From NCBI GenBank assembly GCA_017990155.1, contig JAGNOM010000089.1:1-9225 (forward strand): a stretch of DNA of 9,225 nucleotides, read 5' to 3'. This document shows positions 1 through 5,816 of this stretch, in pieces (within the stretch, counting starts at the first letter, position 1; each line of letters starts with the position of its first letter). This stretch comes from Propionivibrio sp. GTDB lineage: Bacteria; Pseudomonadota; Gammaproteobacteria; Burkholderiales; Rhodocyclaceae. Position numbers and translations under genes: made by a program. The notes under the pieces were generated by a model. It searched no databases and had not been told where the DNA came from. It was given only the letters and a program-made list of their open reading frames with translations.

Positions 1-1414
1 CTTCGCCGCGCGCGCCATTGCCGCTGCGCAGATGGTCGGCCTCGACATCGCCGGGGTCGACCTCGTCTGCAGCGACGTCCTGCGTCCGCTCGAAGAGCAA
101 CACGGCGGCGTCGTCGAGCTCAACGCCGCGCCCGGCCTGCGCATGCACCTGCAGCCGTCATTCGGCAAAGGCCGCGCCGTCGGCGAGGCAATCATCGCCA
201 ACATGTTCGCGGATGGCGACGACGCACGCATCCCGCTCGTCGCCGTCGCCGGCACCAACGGTAAGACGACGACCGTGCGCCTGATCGCCAGCATCCTCGG
301 CAGCAAGGGCTTGCGCGTCGGAATGACGAGTACCGACGGCGTCTACATCGAAGGTCAGCGCATCGACACCGGCGATTGCAGCGGTCCGAAGAGCGCGCGC
401 AACGTCCTGATGCACCCGGATGTCGACGCCGCCGTGCTCGAAACCGCACGTGGTGGGGTGCTGCGCGAAGGCCTCGGCTTCGACCGTTGCGATGTCGCGG
501 TCGTCACCAACATCGGCCAGGGCGATCACCTCGGTCTCGCGTACATCAGCACCGTCGAAGACCTTTCTGTCGTCAAGCGCGTGATCGTGCAGAACGTCAA
601 ACCGGATACCGGTGTCGCCGTACTGAATGCTGCCGACCCGATGGTCGCGCGCATGGCCGATTCCTGCCCCGGACAGGTCACCTTCTTCGCCTGCGACAGC
701 CACCACCCGGTGATGGCCATGCATCGCGCGCTCGGCAAACGCATCATTTACCTCGATGGCGACTCGATCGTCGCTTCCGAGGGCGGCTTCACGCATCGCG
801 TACCGCTTTCCGAGATCCCGGTCACCGCCAACGGCGCCATCGGCTTCCAGATCGAAAACGCGATGGCCGCGCTCGGCGCCGGCTGGGCGCTTGGCCTCGA
901 CTGGGAAGTCATCCGCGCCGGATTGGCCAACTTCGTCAATGACGCTTCGTCAGCGCCCGGACGCTTCAATCTCTTCGACTATCGCGGCGCGACGCTGATT
1001 GCCGATTACGGCCACAACCCGGATGCCATCCAGGCGCTGGTCAGCGCCATCGACAAGATGCCGTTCAAGCCCGAATGCCGCCGCACCGTCGTCATCAGCG
1101 GCGCCGGCGACCGGCGCGACGAAGACATCCGCCAGCAGACCGAGATCCTCGGCGACGCCTTCGACCAGGTCGTCCTGTATCAGGACCAGTGCCAACGCGG
1201 GCGCGCCGACGGCGAAGTCCTGGCTTTGTTGCAACTCGGCCTCAAGGATGCGAAGCGGACGAGCGAAGTCAGGGAAGTTCGCGGCGAATTCCTCGCTATC
1301 GACACGGCGCTGGAAACGCTCACTCCCGGCGACGTCTGCCTGATCCTGGTCGATCAGGTCGATGAAGCGCTCGAACACATCGCCAAGCGCGTCGCGGAAG
1401 CCAAGGCAGGCTGA
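1..1414 (+). CDS. cphA: Cyanophycin synthetase CphA, C-terminal part (5' end outside window)
   Basis: The enzyme makes cyanophycin, the cytosolic nitrogen-storage polymer with an aspartate backbone and arginine side chains, by ATP-dependent ligation. The reading frame is open from base 2, so the gene enters from the left and most of the N-terminal ATP-grasp part is missing. The end of that part is visible just before the Mur-ligase-like half (PLEEQHGG, NAAPGLRMHLQPS). The Mur-ligase half shows its P-loop GTNGKTTT at 251-274, then ETARGGVLREGLGFDRCDVA and NIGQGDHLG, then the C-terminal Mur domain motif DYGHNPDAIQAL near 1004-1039. These strings are characteristic of CphA and are not found in MurC/D/E/F. 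The gene ends with TGA at 1412-1414 and a strong hairpin follows. Many betaproteobacteria carry two cphA copies in tandem, so a second copy may lie to the left; the window cannot show this. There is no sign of damage in the visible part. Confidence 0.95.
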   Translation, partial: FAARAIAAAQMVGLDIAGVDLVCSDVLRPLEEQHGGVVELNAAPGLRMHLQPSFGKGRAVGEAIIANMFADGDDARIPLVAVAGTNGKTTTVRLIASILGSKGLRVGMTSTDGVYIEGQRIDTGDCSGPKSARNVLMHPDVDAAVLETARGGVLREGLGFDRCDVAVVTNIGQGDHLGLAYISTVEDLSVVKRVIVQNVKPDTGVAVLNAADPMVARMADSCPGQVTFFACDSHHPVMAMHRALGKRIIYLDGDSIVASEGGFTHRVPLSEIPVTANGAIGFQIENAMAALGAGWALGLDWEVIRAGLANFVNDASSAPGRFNLFDYRGATLIADYGHNPDAIQALVSAIDKMPFKPECRRTVVISGAGDRRDEDIRQQTEILGDAFDQVVLYQDQCQRGRADGEVLALLQLGLKDAKRTSEVREVRGEFLAIDTALETLTPGDVCLILVDQVDEALEHIAKRVAEAKAG

Positions 1415-1438
1415 CGCGGCGTTTCTCCGGAACGCCAA

Positions 1439-1480
1439 TGCAAACGGGCATTGCCTCTCGGCAATGCCCGTTGCAATTTT
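1439..1480 (+). terminator. Strong hairpin terminator after cphA
   Basis: A perfect 13-bp inverted repeat (AACGGGCATTGCC at 1443-1455, GGCAATGCCCGTT at 1460-1472) encloses a TCTC loop. Allowing one bulged A, the stem extends outward through TGCA on both sides. It is followed by GCAATTTT, a short T-run. It lies 28 nt behind the cphA stop codon, so intrinsic termination of cphA is the natural reading. The same stem can also fold in RNA from the other strand and could end transcription of the small - strand gene at 1530-1724. Confidence 0.8.
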
Positions 1481-1529
1481 GGCCCCCTATGCTGGGGTTA
1501 GCCTCTCCCTGCCCAACGCACCAAGGAAG

Positions 1530-1724
1530 TCATCCGCACGCGGATTCGACGCCCCTGGAGTTCTTGCTCTCAAAGTCCCTGCACCCCCCGGCGCTGGCCG
1601 GATGGCGCACCGTCAGATGCGCCAGACAAACCACATCTTCCATCCCGCGCACTTCAACGCTGTGCCGACACGCAAGGCAAAGCGATGCGCCACAGTCTGC
1701 TCCCGGTTGATTTTCGCTGTTCAC
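1530..1724 (-). CDS. Probable small cysteine-rich protein (zinc-ribbon-like), 64 aa
   Basis: I do not recognise a named family. The frame starts with GTG at 1724 and encodes 64 residues with six Cys: C11, C16, C19, C33, C48 and C63. The core is LCLACRHS, then VVCLAHL, then GGCRDFE, giving a CxxC-(x13)-C-(x14)-C layout. A final Cys followed by (R/D)-D-(F/Y)-E is common in small bacterial zinc-binding proteins, so metal binding is inferred. His 21, 36 and 41 could also be ligands. The ribosome binding site is weak (GGGGTG/CAGG just upstream). The gene lies in the otherwise empty gap between cphA and the nirDL-like gene, with a Crp/Fnr-type palindrome centred 58 nt upstream and the cphA hairpin about 60 nt downstream. 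A chance open frame in GC-rich DNA is the main alternative. The rest of the gap (1481-1529 and 1725-1849) holds only the sites listed separately. Confidence 0.5.
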   Translation of the reverse strand: MNSENQPGADCGASLCLACRHSVEVRGMEDVVCLAHLTVRHPASAGGCRDFESKNSRGVESACG

Positions 1725-1774
1725 CCTGATTTCACCCCGTTACCCGGTGGCGCATAAAATTTAATGTCGCACTC

Positions 1775-1790
1775 TATGACCTAAGTCATA
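1775..1790. promoter_or_regulatory. Crp/Fnr/Dnr-like palindrome TATGAC-CTAA-GTCATA
   Basis: The arms TATGAC and GTCATA are exact reverse complements around CTAA. The TGAC-N4-GTCA core and spacing match the general shape of sites bound by Fnr/Dnr/Nnr regulators (classical forms TTGAT-N4-ATCAA and TTGAC-N4-GTCAA), but the outer base pair differs from both. Read leftwards it lies 58 nt (centre to start) upstream of the small Cys-rich gene. A site at -41.5 would put its transcript start near 1741, but no good -10 sits there; the AT-rich TTTTAT on the - strand (1754-1759) is about 5 bp too close. Read rightwards it precedes AAGGA-N6-GTG at 1807, where no plausible gene follows. Confidence 0.5.
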
Positions 1791-1824
1791 CAAAAACAAG
1801 GAAATAGTGCACACTCAGGGGGCT

Positions 1825-1845
1825 AAAAACCGTACTCAAGTCACG
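1825..1845 (-). terminator. Weak candidate terminator after the nirDL-like gene
   Basis: On the - strand, a few bases past the TAG stop, CGTGACTTGAGTACG can fold into a short stem (CGT/ACG plus AC/GT with one bulged G, loop TTGA). It is followed directly by GTTTTT. The T-run is good but the stem is short, so this may be only a weak or factor-assisted terminator. Confidence 0.3.
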
Positions 1846-1849
1846 CTGG

Positions 1850-2809
1850 CTACGTTGGGCGGGCGATCGAAAACAGCAGGTCGAACGAACAGTGCGACAG
1901 GCCCAGCCGAGTTCGCAAGTCTTCAACACGCCTGCGCACCTCGTCGTGATCGCAACCGCGAATCGAGCAGAAAAGGTTGTACGGCCAATCTGGAAGCACT
2001 CGTGGGCGCTGGTAGCACAGCGAGACGCCGGGCTCCCGCGCCAGCAGGTTGCCGAGACGAATCACATCGGCGTCCGGAACGTCGTGCACCAGCAGCGCAT
2101 CACGGCGCGACCCGCTGTCTTGCGGACTGACAACGACGCCAAATCGCTTGATCACGCCCTCGGCGCACCAGCGGCGAATCCGCTCCAGAACGTCGCCCTC
2201 CTCGCAACCGAGGCGGCTGGCAAGCACCGAAAACGGACGAATGAACAGCGGCAGCCCTTCCTGCAGCGCCATCACCAACCGGCGTTCGATTTCATCGAGC
2301 ACCGTCGGCGGGTCAATCGTGACTGACGCTGAAACAGCGGCCTGCGATTGTTCGTGATCGAACAGATACTCCCTGAGCAACGGCAAGCGCAACAAGGGAT
2401 AGCCGGTCGATTGTTCGATCGCACCGAGCGCCGCCTGCAACCGCCCCTCCGACCCGGCCGTGACGACAAACCAGTGGTTGTAGTGGTGTTCGCGCTCGTA
2501 GTTGTGCGTCACCTCGGGAAAGCGGTTGATGGCGTCGGCAACGACCGCCAGTTTGTCCGCCGGCACCGCCATCGCCGCCAGGGTACTGGCGCCGATTCGC
2601 TTGGGCGCGAACACGGCGCCGACGCGGGCAATCCTTCCTTCCCGTCGCAACTCCTCAAGCTTGCGCAGCACGGCCGTTTCGGCAACGCCCAATTTGGCGG
2701 CCAGTTCGGCGAAGGGAGCCGGGCAGAGCGGGAAGTTCTGCTGATAATCGTTCAACAGATGCAGACTGAGCGAAGCCTGAAGTGCCGGATCAGCGATGTG
2801 GTCACGCAT
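1850..2809 (-). CDS. nirDL: Fused NirD-NirL-type siroheme decarboxylase, 319 aa
   Basis: This family decarboxylates siroheme to didecarboxysiroheme in the cytosol, a step of heme d1 synthesis for cytochrome cd1 nitrite reductase (and, as AhbAB, of an alternative heme pathway). The protein is an internal duplication of two AsnC/Lrp-like units. Winged-helix segments lie near residues 18-83 and 178-245, each with the pattern FxxLAxxLG...VLxxLExL/IRRW...GxIxRxGxVxxP. The first ligand-binding half has HNYEREHHYNHWFVV (102-115) and the second has CYQRPRVLPDWPYNLFC (265-281); both are hallmark NirD/L strings. ATG at 2809 has GGA 9 nt upstream. The C-terminus stops at LLFSIARPT, whereas family members, as I recall them, continue with an RRFKQRGARY-like tail. 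No nirS or other nir gene is visible. The gene is divergent from the copper-chaperone run. A transcriptional regulator is the alternative, but the YNxWF and WPYNLFC motifs argue for the decarboxylase. Confidence 0.85.
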   Translation of the reverse strand: MRDHIADPALQASLSLHLLNDYQQNFPLCPAPFAELAAKLGVAETAVLRKLEELRREGRIARVGAVFAPKRIGASTLAAMAVPADKLAVVADAINRFPEVTHNYEREHHYNHWFVVTAGSEGRLQAALGAIEQSTGYPLLRLPLLREYLFDHEQSQAAVSASVTIDPPTVLDEIERRLVMALQEGLPLFIRPFSVLASRLGCEEGDVLERIRRWCAEGVIKRFGVVVSPQDSGSRRDALLVHDVPDADVIRLGNLLAREPGVSLCYQRPRVLPDWPYNLFCSIRGCDHDEVRRRVEDLRTRLGLSHCSFDLLFSIARPT

Positions 2810-2863
2810 TGACGATGTCCAGATTCTCGGCGAAACGGCAGGAATCGCTCCGCCAGCAAAGCA

Positions 2864-2892
2864 ACTATGCTACATCAATTCCCCGCTGGCAA
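2864..2892 (-). promoter_or_regulatory. Possible promoter of the nirDL-like gene
   Basis: On the - strand, TTGCCA (2887-2892) and CATAGT (2864-2869) are separated by 17 bp. They match the sigma-70 -35 and -10 consensus at five and four of six positions. The start would fall near 2858, giving a leader of about 50 nt. A single TTGAT half-site overlaps the spacer, but no complete Fnr palindrome is present. Confidence 0.3.
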
Positions 2893-2943
2893 AAGTCGGC
2901 AGCCTGCCGCGCGACCACCAAAGCACATGCTCATTGGCTAACA

Positions 2944-2968
2944 CGAAAGGACATCACCCGGCCTTTCG
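2944..2968. repeat. Inverted repeat CGAAAGG-N11-CCTTTCG upstream of the copper-chaperone run
   Basis: Two perfect 7-bp arms (2944-2950 and 2962-2968) flank an 11-bp spacer. The repeat sits a few bases upstream of a GATAAT -10-like element and about 45 nt before the first gene of the run. Position and symmetry would suit an operator for a dimeric regulator, but a repeat of this size can arise by chance and I know no regulator with this site. Confidence 0.35.
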
Positions 2969-2971
2969 GCG

Positions 2972-2977
2972 GATAAT
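2972..2977 (+). promoter_or_regulatory. -10-like element GATAAT before the copper-chaperone run
   Basis: GATAAT matches TATAAT at five of six positions and lies 36 nt before the GTG start at 3014. No good -35 box is found at 16-18 bp spacing (GGACAT is the nearest candidate), which would be compatible with an activator-dependent promoter. The assignment rests on one hexamer. Confidence 0.3.
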
Positions 2978-3013
2978 GCGCAGGCTGCTCCCAGACCTTG
3001 ACGAAGCCCCGCC

Positions 3014-3475
3014 GTGACACGAAAAACTGCCATCAACATCATTCTGATCCTGCTCGCCGCGATCCTTGGCGTCGTCGCCTATAAGCTTTCGCCGTTGTTG
3101 CGTGCGACGGGCGACACCGTGCTGCCAGTATCCACTTGCAATCCGTCGGCGCAGGCCTGCCAGGTCAGCCTGCCGAACGGCGGGAAAGTCGAACTATCGT
3201 TCGCGCCGCGTCCGATCCGTCCACTACAGGCGTTCAAGGCCGAAATGTCGGTGCATGACGTTAAAGTCAGCAAGGCGGAAATCGACTTTGAAGGGACCAC
3301 GATGAAAATGGGTTACTACCGCCCTGAGTTCAAGGGCGCCGACGGCATCTATGCGGCCGACGCCATCCTTCCCGTCTGCGTGACCGGGACGATGGAGTGG
3401 GCAGCGACCGTAGTGCTGACCACGGCGGTGGGCACGATCGCCATTCCGTTCCATTTCGAAGTCGCAGGACGATGA
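3014..3475 (+). CDS. Membrane-anchored exported protein of a copper-chaperone operon, 153 aa
   Basis: I do not recognise a named family. An uncleaved signal anchor is likely: basic MTRK, then a hydrophobic stretch at about residues 7-24 (INIILILLAAILGVVAY). The remaining 125 residues would lie in the periplasm and look beta-rich. Potential metal ligands or redox residues are C42 and C49 (a CxxxxxxC pair), H81, M97 and M99 (TTMKMGYY), C122 (LPVCVTG) and M127. The order MKMG... G-x-Y ... LP-x-C-x-x-G-x-M-x-W recalls YtkA/FixH-like periplasmic proteins. The link is weak and is inference. The start is GTG at 3014 with a poor Shine-Dalgarno. The next gene, a Sco protein, begins 4 nt after the stop, so the two are almost certainly cotranslated. 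A role in copper handling or oxidase assembly is inferred from position only. Confidence 0.8.
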   Translation: MTRKTAINIILILLAAILGVVAYKLSPLLRATGDTVLPVSTCNPSAQACQVSLPNGGKVELSFAPRPIRPLQAFKAEMSVHDVKVSKAEIDFEGTTMKMGYYRPEFKGADGIYAADAILPVCVTGTMEWAATVVLTTAVGTIAIPFHFEVAGR

Positions 3476-3479
3476 CACC

Positions 3480-4136
3480 ATGAAGGATTCAACCCCGGTC
3501 AAGAACCGAACACTGTTGTTTGCGAGCATCGCCTTGCTCCTCGTGGCGCTGCTCTGGCTCGCATTCTTCTGGTCGCCGGAAGGCAGCACGCTCACCGGAG
3601 ACGGACATTCGCGCAGTTCGGCGGTGTTGGCCAGTACGCCGCCGACTGGGGGTGACTTCGTGTTGAACGGCCCCGAGGGCCCGGTCGCTCTGGAGAACTA
3701 CCGCGGCAAGGTGGTGCTGCTCTACTTCGGATACACCTTCTGCCCCGATGTCTGCCCGACGGCGTTGTCGCTCCTTGCGCAAGCGCTTTCAGGGCTGACG
3801 CCCGATGAACTCGAGAAAGCGCAGGGGATTTTCATCTCGGTCGATCCGGAGCGCGACACCATGGAAGTGCTGCAAGCCTATCCGCCCTTCTTCCACCCGA
3901 AGATCGTCGGCGCAACCGGTTCGGCGGATCAGGTCGCCGAGGTCGCCAGACAATACGGCGCCAGCTACATGAAACAAAAGGCAGAGGGCGACCGCCCGTA
4001 TTCGGTCGATCATTCTTCGTTCACTTACCTGATCGATAGTGAAGGAAAGCTCGCCGCAGCACTGCCGCACGGAACACCGCCACAGAAAATCGTCGATCAG
4101 GTTCGCGCCTTGCTCGGCACCAGCAAGCCCAATTAA
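3480..4136 (+). CDS. Sco1/SenC family copper chaperone, 218 aa
   Basis: Sco proteins are membrane-anchored periplasmic thioredoxin-fold proteins. They bind copper, or reduce the cysteines of the target, during assembly of the CuA site or related centres of respiratory oxidases. One N-terminal membrane segment (about residues 11-31, TLLFASIALLLVALLWLAFF) is followed by the domain. The copper motif is FCPDVCPT with C88 and C92, and the third ligand is H178 in YSVDHSS. VDPERDT (121-127) is the usual strand-helix signature. Length and domain order are normal for the family. ATG at 3480 has AGGA about 10 nt upstream. It sits between the anchored protein gene (4 nt gap) and the PCuAC gene (38 nt gap). 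Sco and PCuAC are frequent partners in oxidase assembly, which supports a joint job here. Confidence 0.93.
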   Translation: MKDSTPVKNRTLLFASIALLLVALLWLAFFWSPEGSTLTGDGHSRSSAVLASTPPTGGDFVLNGPEGPVALENYRGKVVLLYFGYTFCPDVCPTALSLLAQALSGLTPDELEKAQGIFISVDPERDTMEVLQAYPPFFHPKIVGATGSADQVAEVARQYGASYMKQKAEGDRPYSVDHSSFTYLIDSEGKLAAALPHGTPPQKIVDQVRALLGTSKPN

Positions 4137-4164
4137 CTCATCCGGTCACCTTCACCTGACTCAA

Positions 4165-4169
4165 AGGAG
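4165..4169 (+). promoter_or_regulatory. Strong Shine-Dalgarno of the PCuAC gene
   Basis: AGGAG lies 5 nt upstream of the ATG at 4175, inside CAAAGGAGATCTC. It is one of the two strongest ribosome binding sites in the window and fixes this start. It suggests that the periplasmic chaperone is made in larger amounts than the membrane-anchored proteins before it. Confidence 0.75.
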
Positions 4170-4174
4170 ATCTC

Positions 4175-4663
4175 ATGCGCCGTACCATCGCCCACCTTGG
4201 ACTCGTCCTCGCCGCCACACTCCCCTGCGCCGTTTTCGCAAGCGACACCCCGCTGACGATTCACGATCCGTATGTGCGCCTGGCACCGCCGAATGCGCCG
4301 GCCACCGGTGCGTTCATGGTCATCAAGAACGCCGGCGCCAGCGACCGGCAACTGGTCAAGGCCGAAAGCAACGTTGCCAAGGCTGTGGAGTTGCACAACC
4401 ACATCAACGAAAACGGCGTGATGAAAATGCGCCAGGTGCCGAGCATCGACATCAAGGCCAACGGCCAGGCCGAACTCAAACCGGGCAGTTACCACGTCAT
4501 GCTGATCGACATGACCACCCAGCTCAAGGAAGGCGACAGCGTTCCGCTCACGCTGCATTTTGACGATGGCAGCAGCCAGCAGATTGCGGCGCCGGTACGG
4601 AAACTGCAGATGACGATGCCGGGCGGCATGGGCCAGGGAGGGATGAAACATCAAGCCCAGTAA
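4175..4663 (+). CDS. Periplasmic copper chaperone PCuAC (DUF461 family), 162 aa
   Basis: PCuAC proteins carry Cu(I) in the periplasm and deliver it to the CuA or CuB centre of terminal oxidases, often together with Sco. A cleavable signal peptide is clear: MRRTIAH, a hydrophobic core, then AVFA with probable cleavage before S23. The diagnostic copper motif H-(M)-x10-M-x21-H-x-M is exact: H74, M85, H107 and M109. The cupredoxin-like domain spans about residues 25-145. A Met-rich tail follows (MTMPGGMGQGGMKHQ), with four Met and one His in the last 17 residues; such tails are thought to hold extra copper ions. The last 14 bases overlap the inferred start of the next gene, and its Shine-Dalgarno lies within this tail. 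Confidence 0.93.
   Translation: MRRTIAHLGLVLAATLPCAVFASDTPLTIHDPYVRLAPPNAPATGAFMVIKNAGASDRQLVKAESNVAKAVELHNHINENGVMKMRQVPSIDIKANGQAELKPGSYHVMLIDMTTQLKEGDSVPLTLHFDDGSSQQIAAPVRKLQMTMPGGMGQGGMKHQAQ
4637..4641 (+). promoter_or_regulatory. GGAGG ribosome binding site that decides the YchJ-like start
   Basis: A perfect GGAGG lies inside the 3' end of the PCuAC gene, 8 nt before the ATC at 4650. The spacing is optimal for initiation at 4650. The ATG at 4643 is only 1 nt behind it and is in the PCuAC frame. No other standard start codon in the YchJ frame occurs before 4770. Confidence 0.55.
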
Positions 4664-5069
4664 TCCGAATCGGGCCGCCTGCCCCTGTGGTGGCCCGCAG
4701 CCCTACGCCCAATGCTGCGCGCCTTATCACCAAGGCGCGACCGCGACCGCGCCCACGGCCGAAGCGCTAATGCGATCGCGTTACTGCGCCTACGCCATGG
4801 CGCTGGAACCCTATCTGCACGCCACCTGGCACGCCAGCACCCGCCCGCCGACGCTCGACCTGTCGACCGACGCCGACACGCGCTGGCTCGGACTGGAGAT
4901 CCGGCGTCACGAAGCAACGGGCGAGGATACGGCGATCGTTGAATTCATCGCCCGCTACAAGATCGGCGGACGCGCGCATCGCCTGCACGAAGTCAGCCGC
5001 TTCGTCCGTGAGAATGAGCGCTGGTATTATCTTGACGGCGAATTCCCCGTGAAGAAGGATCGCGCGTGA
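4650..5069 (+). CDS. YchJ-like SEC-C motif protein (UPF0225), probable ATC start, 139 aa
   Basis: The frame shows the family clearly: CPCGGPQPYAQCCAPYH (residues 11-27, a CxC...CC SEC-C zinc motif), PTAEALMRSRYCAYAM, ATWHASTRP, then WLGLEI and RERWYY-like ENERWYYLDG near the end. YchJ function is not established; zinc binding by the cysteines is inferred from the SEC-C family. The E. coli protein has a second SEC-C motif at its C-terminus, which is absent here, as in many short homologues. There is a start problem: a TGA at 4644-4646 closes the frame upstream, and the first ATG (4770) would remove the whole cysteine motif. Between them the only near-cognate codon well placed behind a ribosome site is ATC at 4650. 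A frameshift error at the junction is the alternative. The gene overlaps the PCuAC gene by 14 nt and truC by 4 nt, so it is translationally coupled on both sides. Confidence 0.85.
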   Translation: MKPSNPNRAACPCGGPQPYAQCCAPYHQGATATAPTAEALMRSRYCAYAMALEPYLHATWHASTRPPTLDLSTDADTRWLGLEIRRHEATGEDTAIVEFIARYKIGGRAHRLHEVSRFVRENERWYYLDGEFPVKKDRA

Positions 5070-5803
5070 GGGAAGAACTGCCGATTCTTTTCCGCGACGA
5101 ACACCTGATCGCCGTGCACAAGCCATCGGGATTGCTCGTGCATCGGACGGTTCTCGATCGCCACGAAACGTGCTTCGCGGTGCAGATCCTGCGCGACCAG
5201 ATCGGCCAACACGTCCATCCCGTGCATCGCCTGGATCGCGGCACTTCGGGCGTACTGTTGTTTGCGCTGGAGCGCGAGATCAGCCGTGCGCTGAGCGCGC
5301 AATTCGAGACGCAGCAGGTCGACAAAACCTATCTCGCCGTCGTTCGTGGGCATCCGGACGAGGCGGGAATCGTCGACCATCCGCTGACCCGCCAGTACGA
5401 CGACTACGAGTTCCGCGCTCCGAATACCGTCGGCGAAGCGCAAGCCGCTGTCACGCGTTTCCGACGCTTGGCCATCACCGAGCTTCCGTACTGCGTCGAT
5501 CGCTACCCGACCAGCCGCTACGCCCTGCTCGAACTCAAGCCGGAGACCGGTCGCCGGCACCAGCTACGGCGACACCTGAAACACCTGGCGCACCCGATCA
5601 TCGGCGATGCGACCTACGGCAAGGGCCGGCACAATCGCCTGTTTCAGGAACTGTTCGGCTGCCATCGAATGCTGTTGGCCTGCCTGGAGATGCGCCTCAG
5701 GCATCCGGTCAGCGGCGAAGCGCTCACACTCTGCGCGCCGTTGGCGGGAGACTTCGACTCGGTGCTGAAAGCGCTCGGCTGGGAGACTCCGCCAATCCCC
5801 TGA
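5066..5803 (+). CDS. truC: tRNA pseudouridine synthase C (TruC), 245 aa
   Basis: TruC isomerises uridine 65 in the acceptor/T-stem region of certain tRNAs. The protein is of the RluA/TruC type. The catalytic motif is HRLDRGTSG with D57 as the catalytic aspartate. KTYLAVVRG (about 88-96), TGRRHQLRRHLKHLAHPIIGD and YGKGRHNR follow in the usual order. RRHLKH...YG(K/D)GRHNR is more typical of TruC than of the rRNA enzymes RluA/C/D, and there is no N-terminal S4 domain. GTG at 5066 overlaps the TGA of the YchJ-like gene (GTGA), which points to coupled translation. The pairing of a ychJ-like gene with truC is independent of copper and looks like housekeeping genes trailing an operon. The stop at 5801-5803 is 9 nt from the stop of the convergent tilS. 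Confidence 0.92.
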   Translation: MREELPILFRDEHLIAVHKPSGLLVHRTVLDRHETCFAVQILRDQIGQHVHPVHRLDRGTSGVLLFALEREISRALSAQFETQQVDKTYLAVVRGHPDEAGIVDHPLTRQYDDYEFRAPNTVGEAQAAVTRFRRLAITELPYCVDRYPTSRYALLELKPETGRRHQLRRHLKHLAHPIIGDATYGKGRHNRLFQELFGCHRMLLACLEMRLRHPVSGEALTLCAPLAGDFDSVLKALGWETPPIP

Positions 5804-5816
5804 AAACGGGGTTCAG
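5800..5816. repeat. Small inverted repeat over the convergent truC and tilS stops
   Basis: CTGAA (5800-5804) and TTCAG (5812-5816) are reverse complements around AACGGGG. Each arm contains the TGA stop of one of the two convergent genes. A competing CCCC/GGGG pairing overlaps it. There is no T-run, so it is at most a weak barrier to read-through between the two operons. Confidence 0.35.

Noticed and set aside
158..796. A 212-codon - strand open frame
   Set aside because: It is antisense to cphA, has an Asp/Val/Ala-rich composition typical of reversed GC-rich codons, and shows no motif.
1438..1757. Two overlapping + strand frames (90 and 131 codons) after cphA
   Set aside because: They run through the terminator hairpin, have low-complexity translations and no ribosome site. 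The - strand frame in the same stretch is more protein-like.
1807..2130. GTG with a good AAGGA upstream, opening a 107-codon + strand frame
   Set aside because: From 1850 on it is antisense to the well-supported nirDL-like gene, and its translation has no recognisable motif. Only the first 14 codons are outside that gene. It is kept as context for the orphan palindrome, not as a gene.
2865..2878. Possible Fnr site before the nirDL-like gene
   Set aside because: Only one half-site (ATCAA / TTGAT) is present. The other half, CTATG, does not match.
4770..5069. ATG at 4770 as the start of the YchJ-like gene (99 aa)
   Set aside because: It has no Shine-Dalgarno and would discard the conserved CPCG...CC motif that is clearly coded upstream in the same frame.
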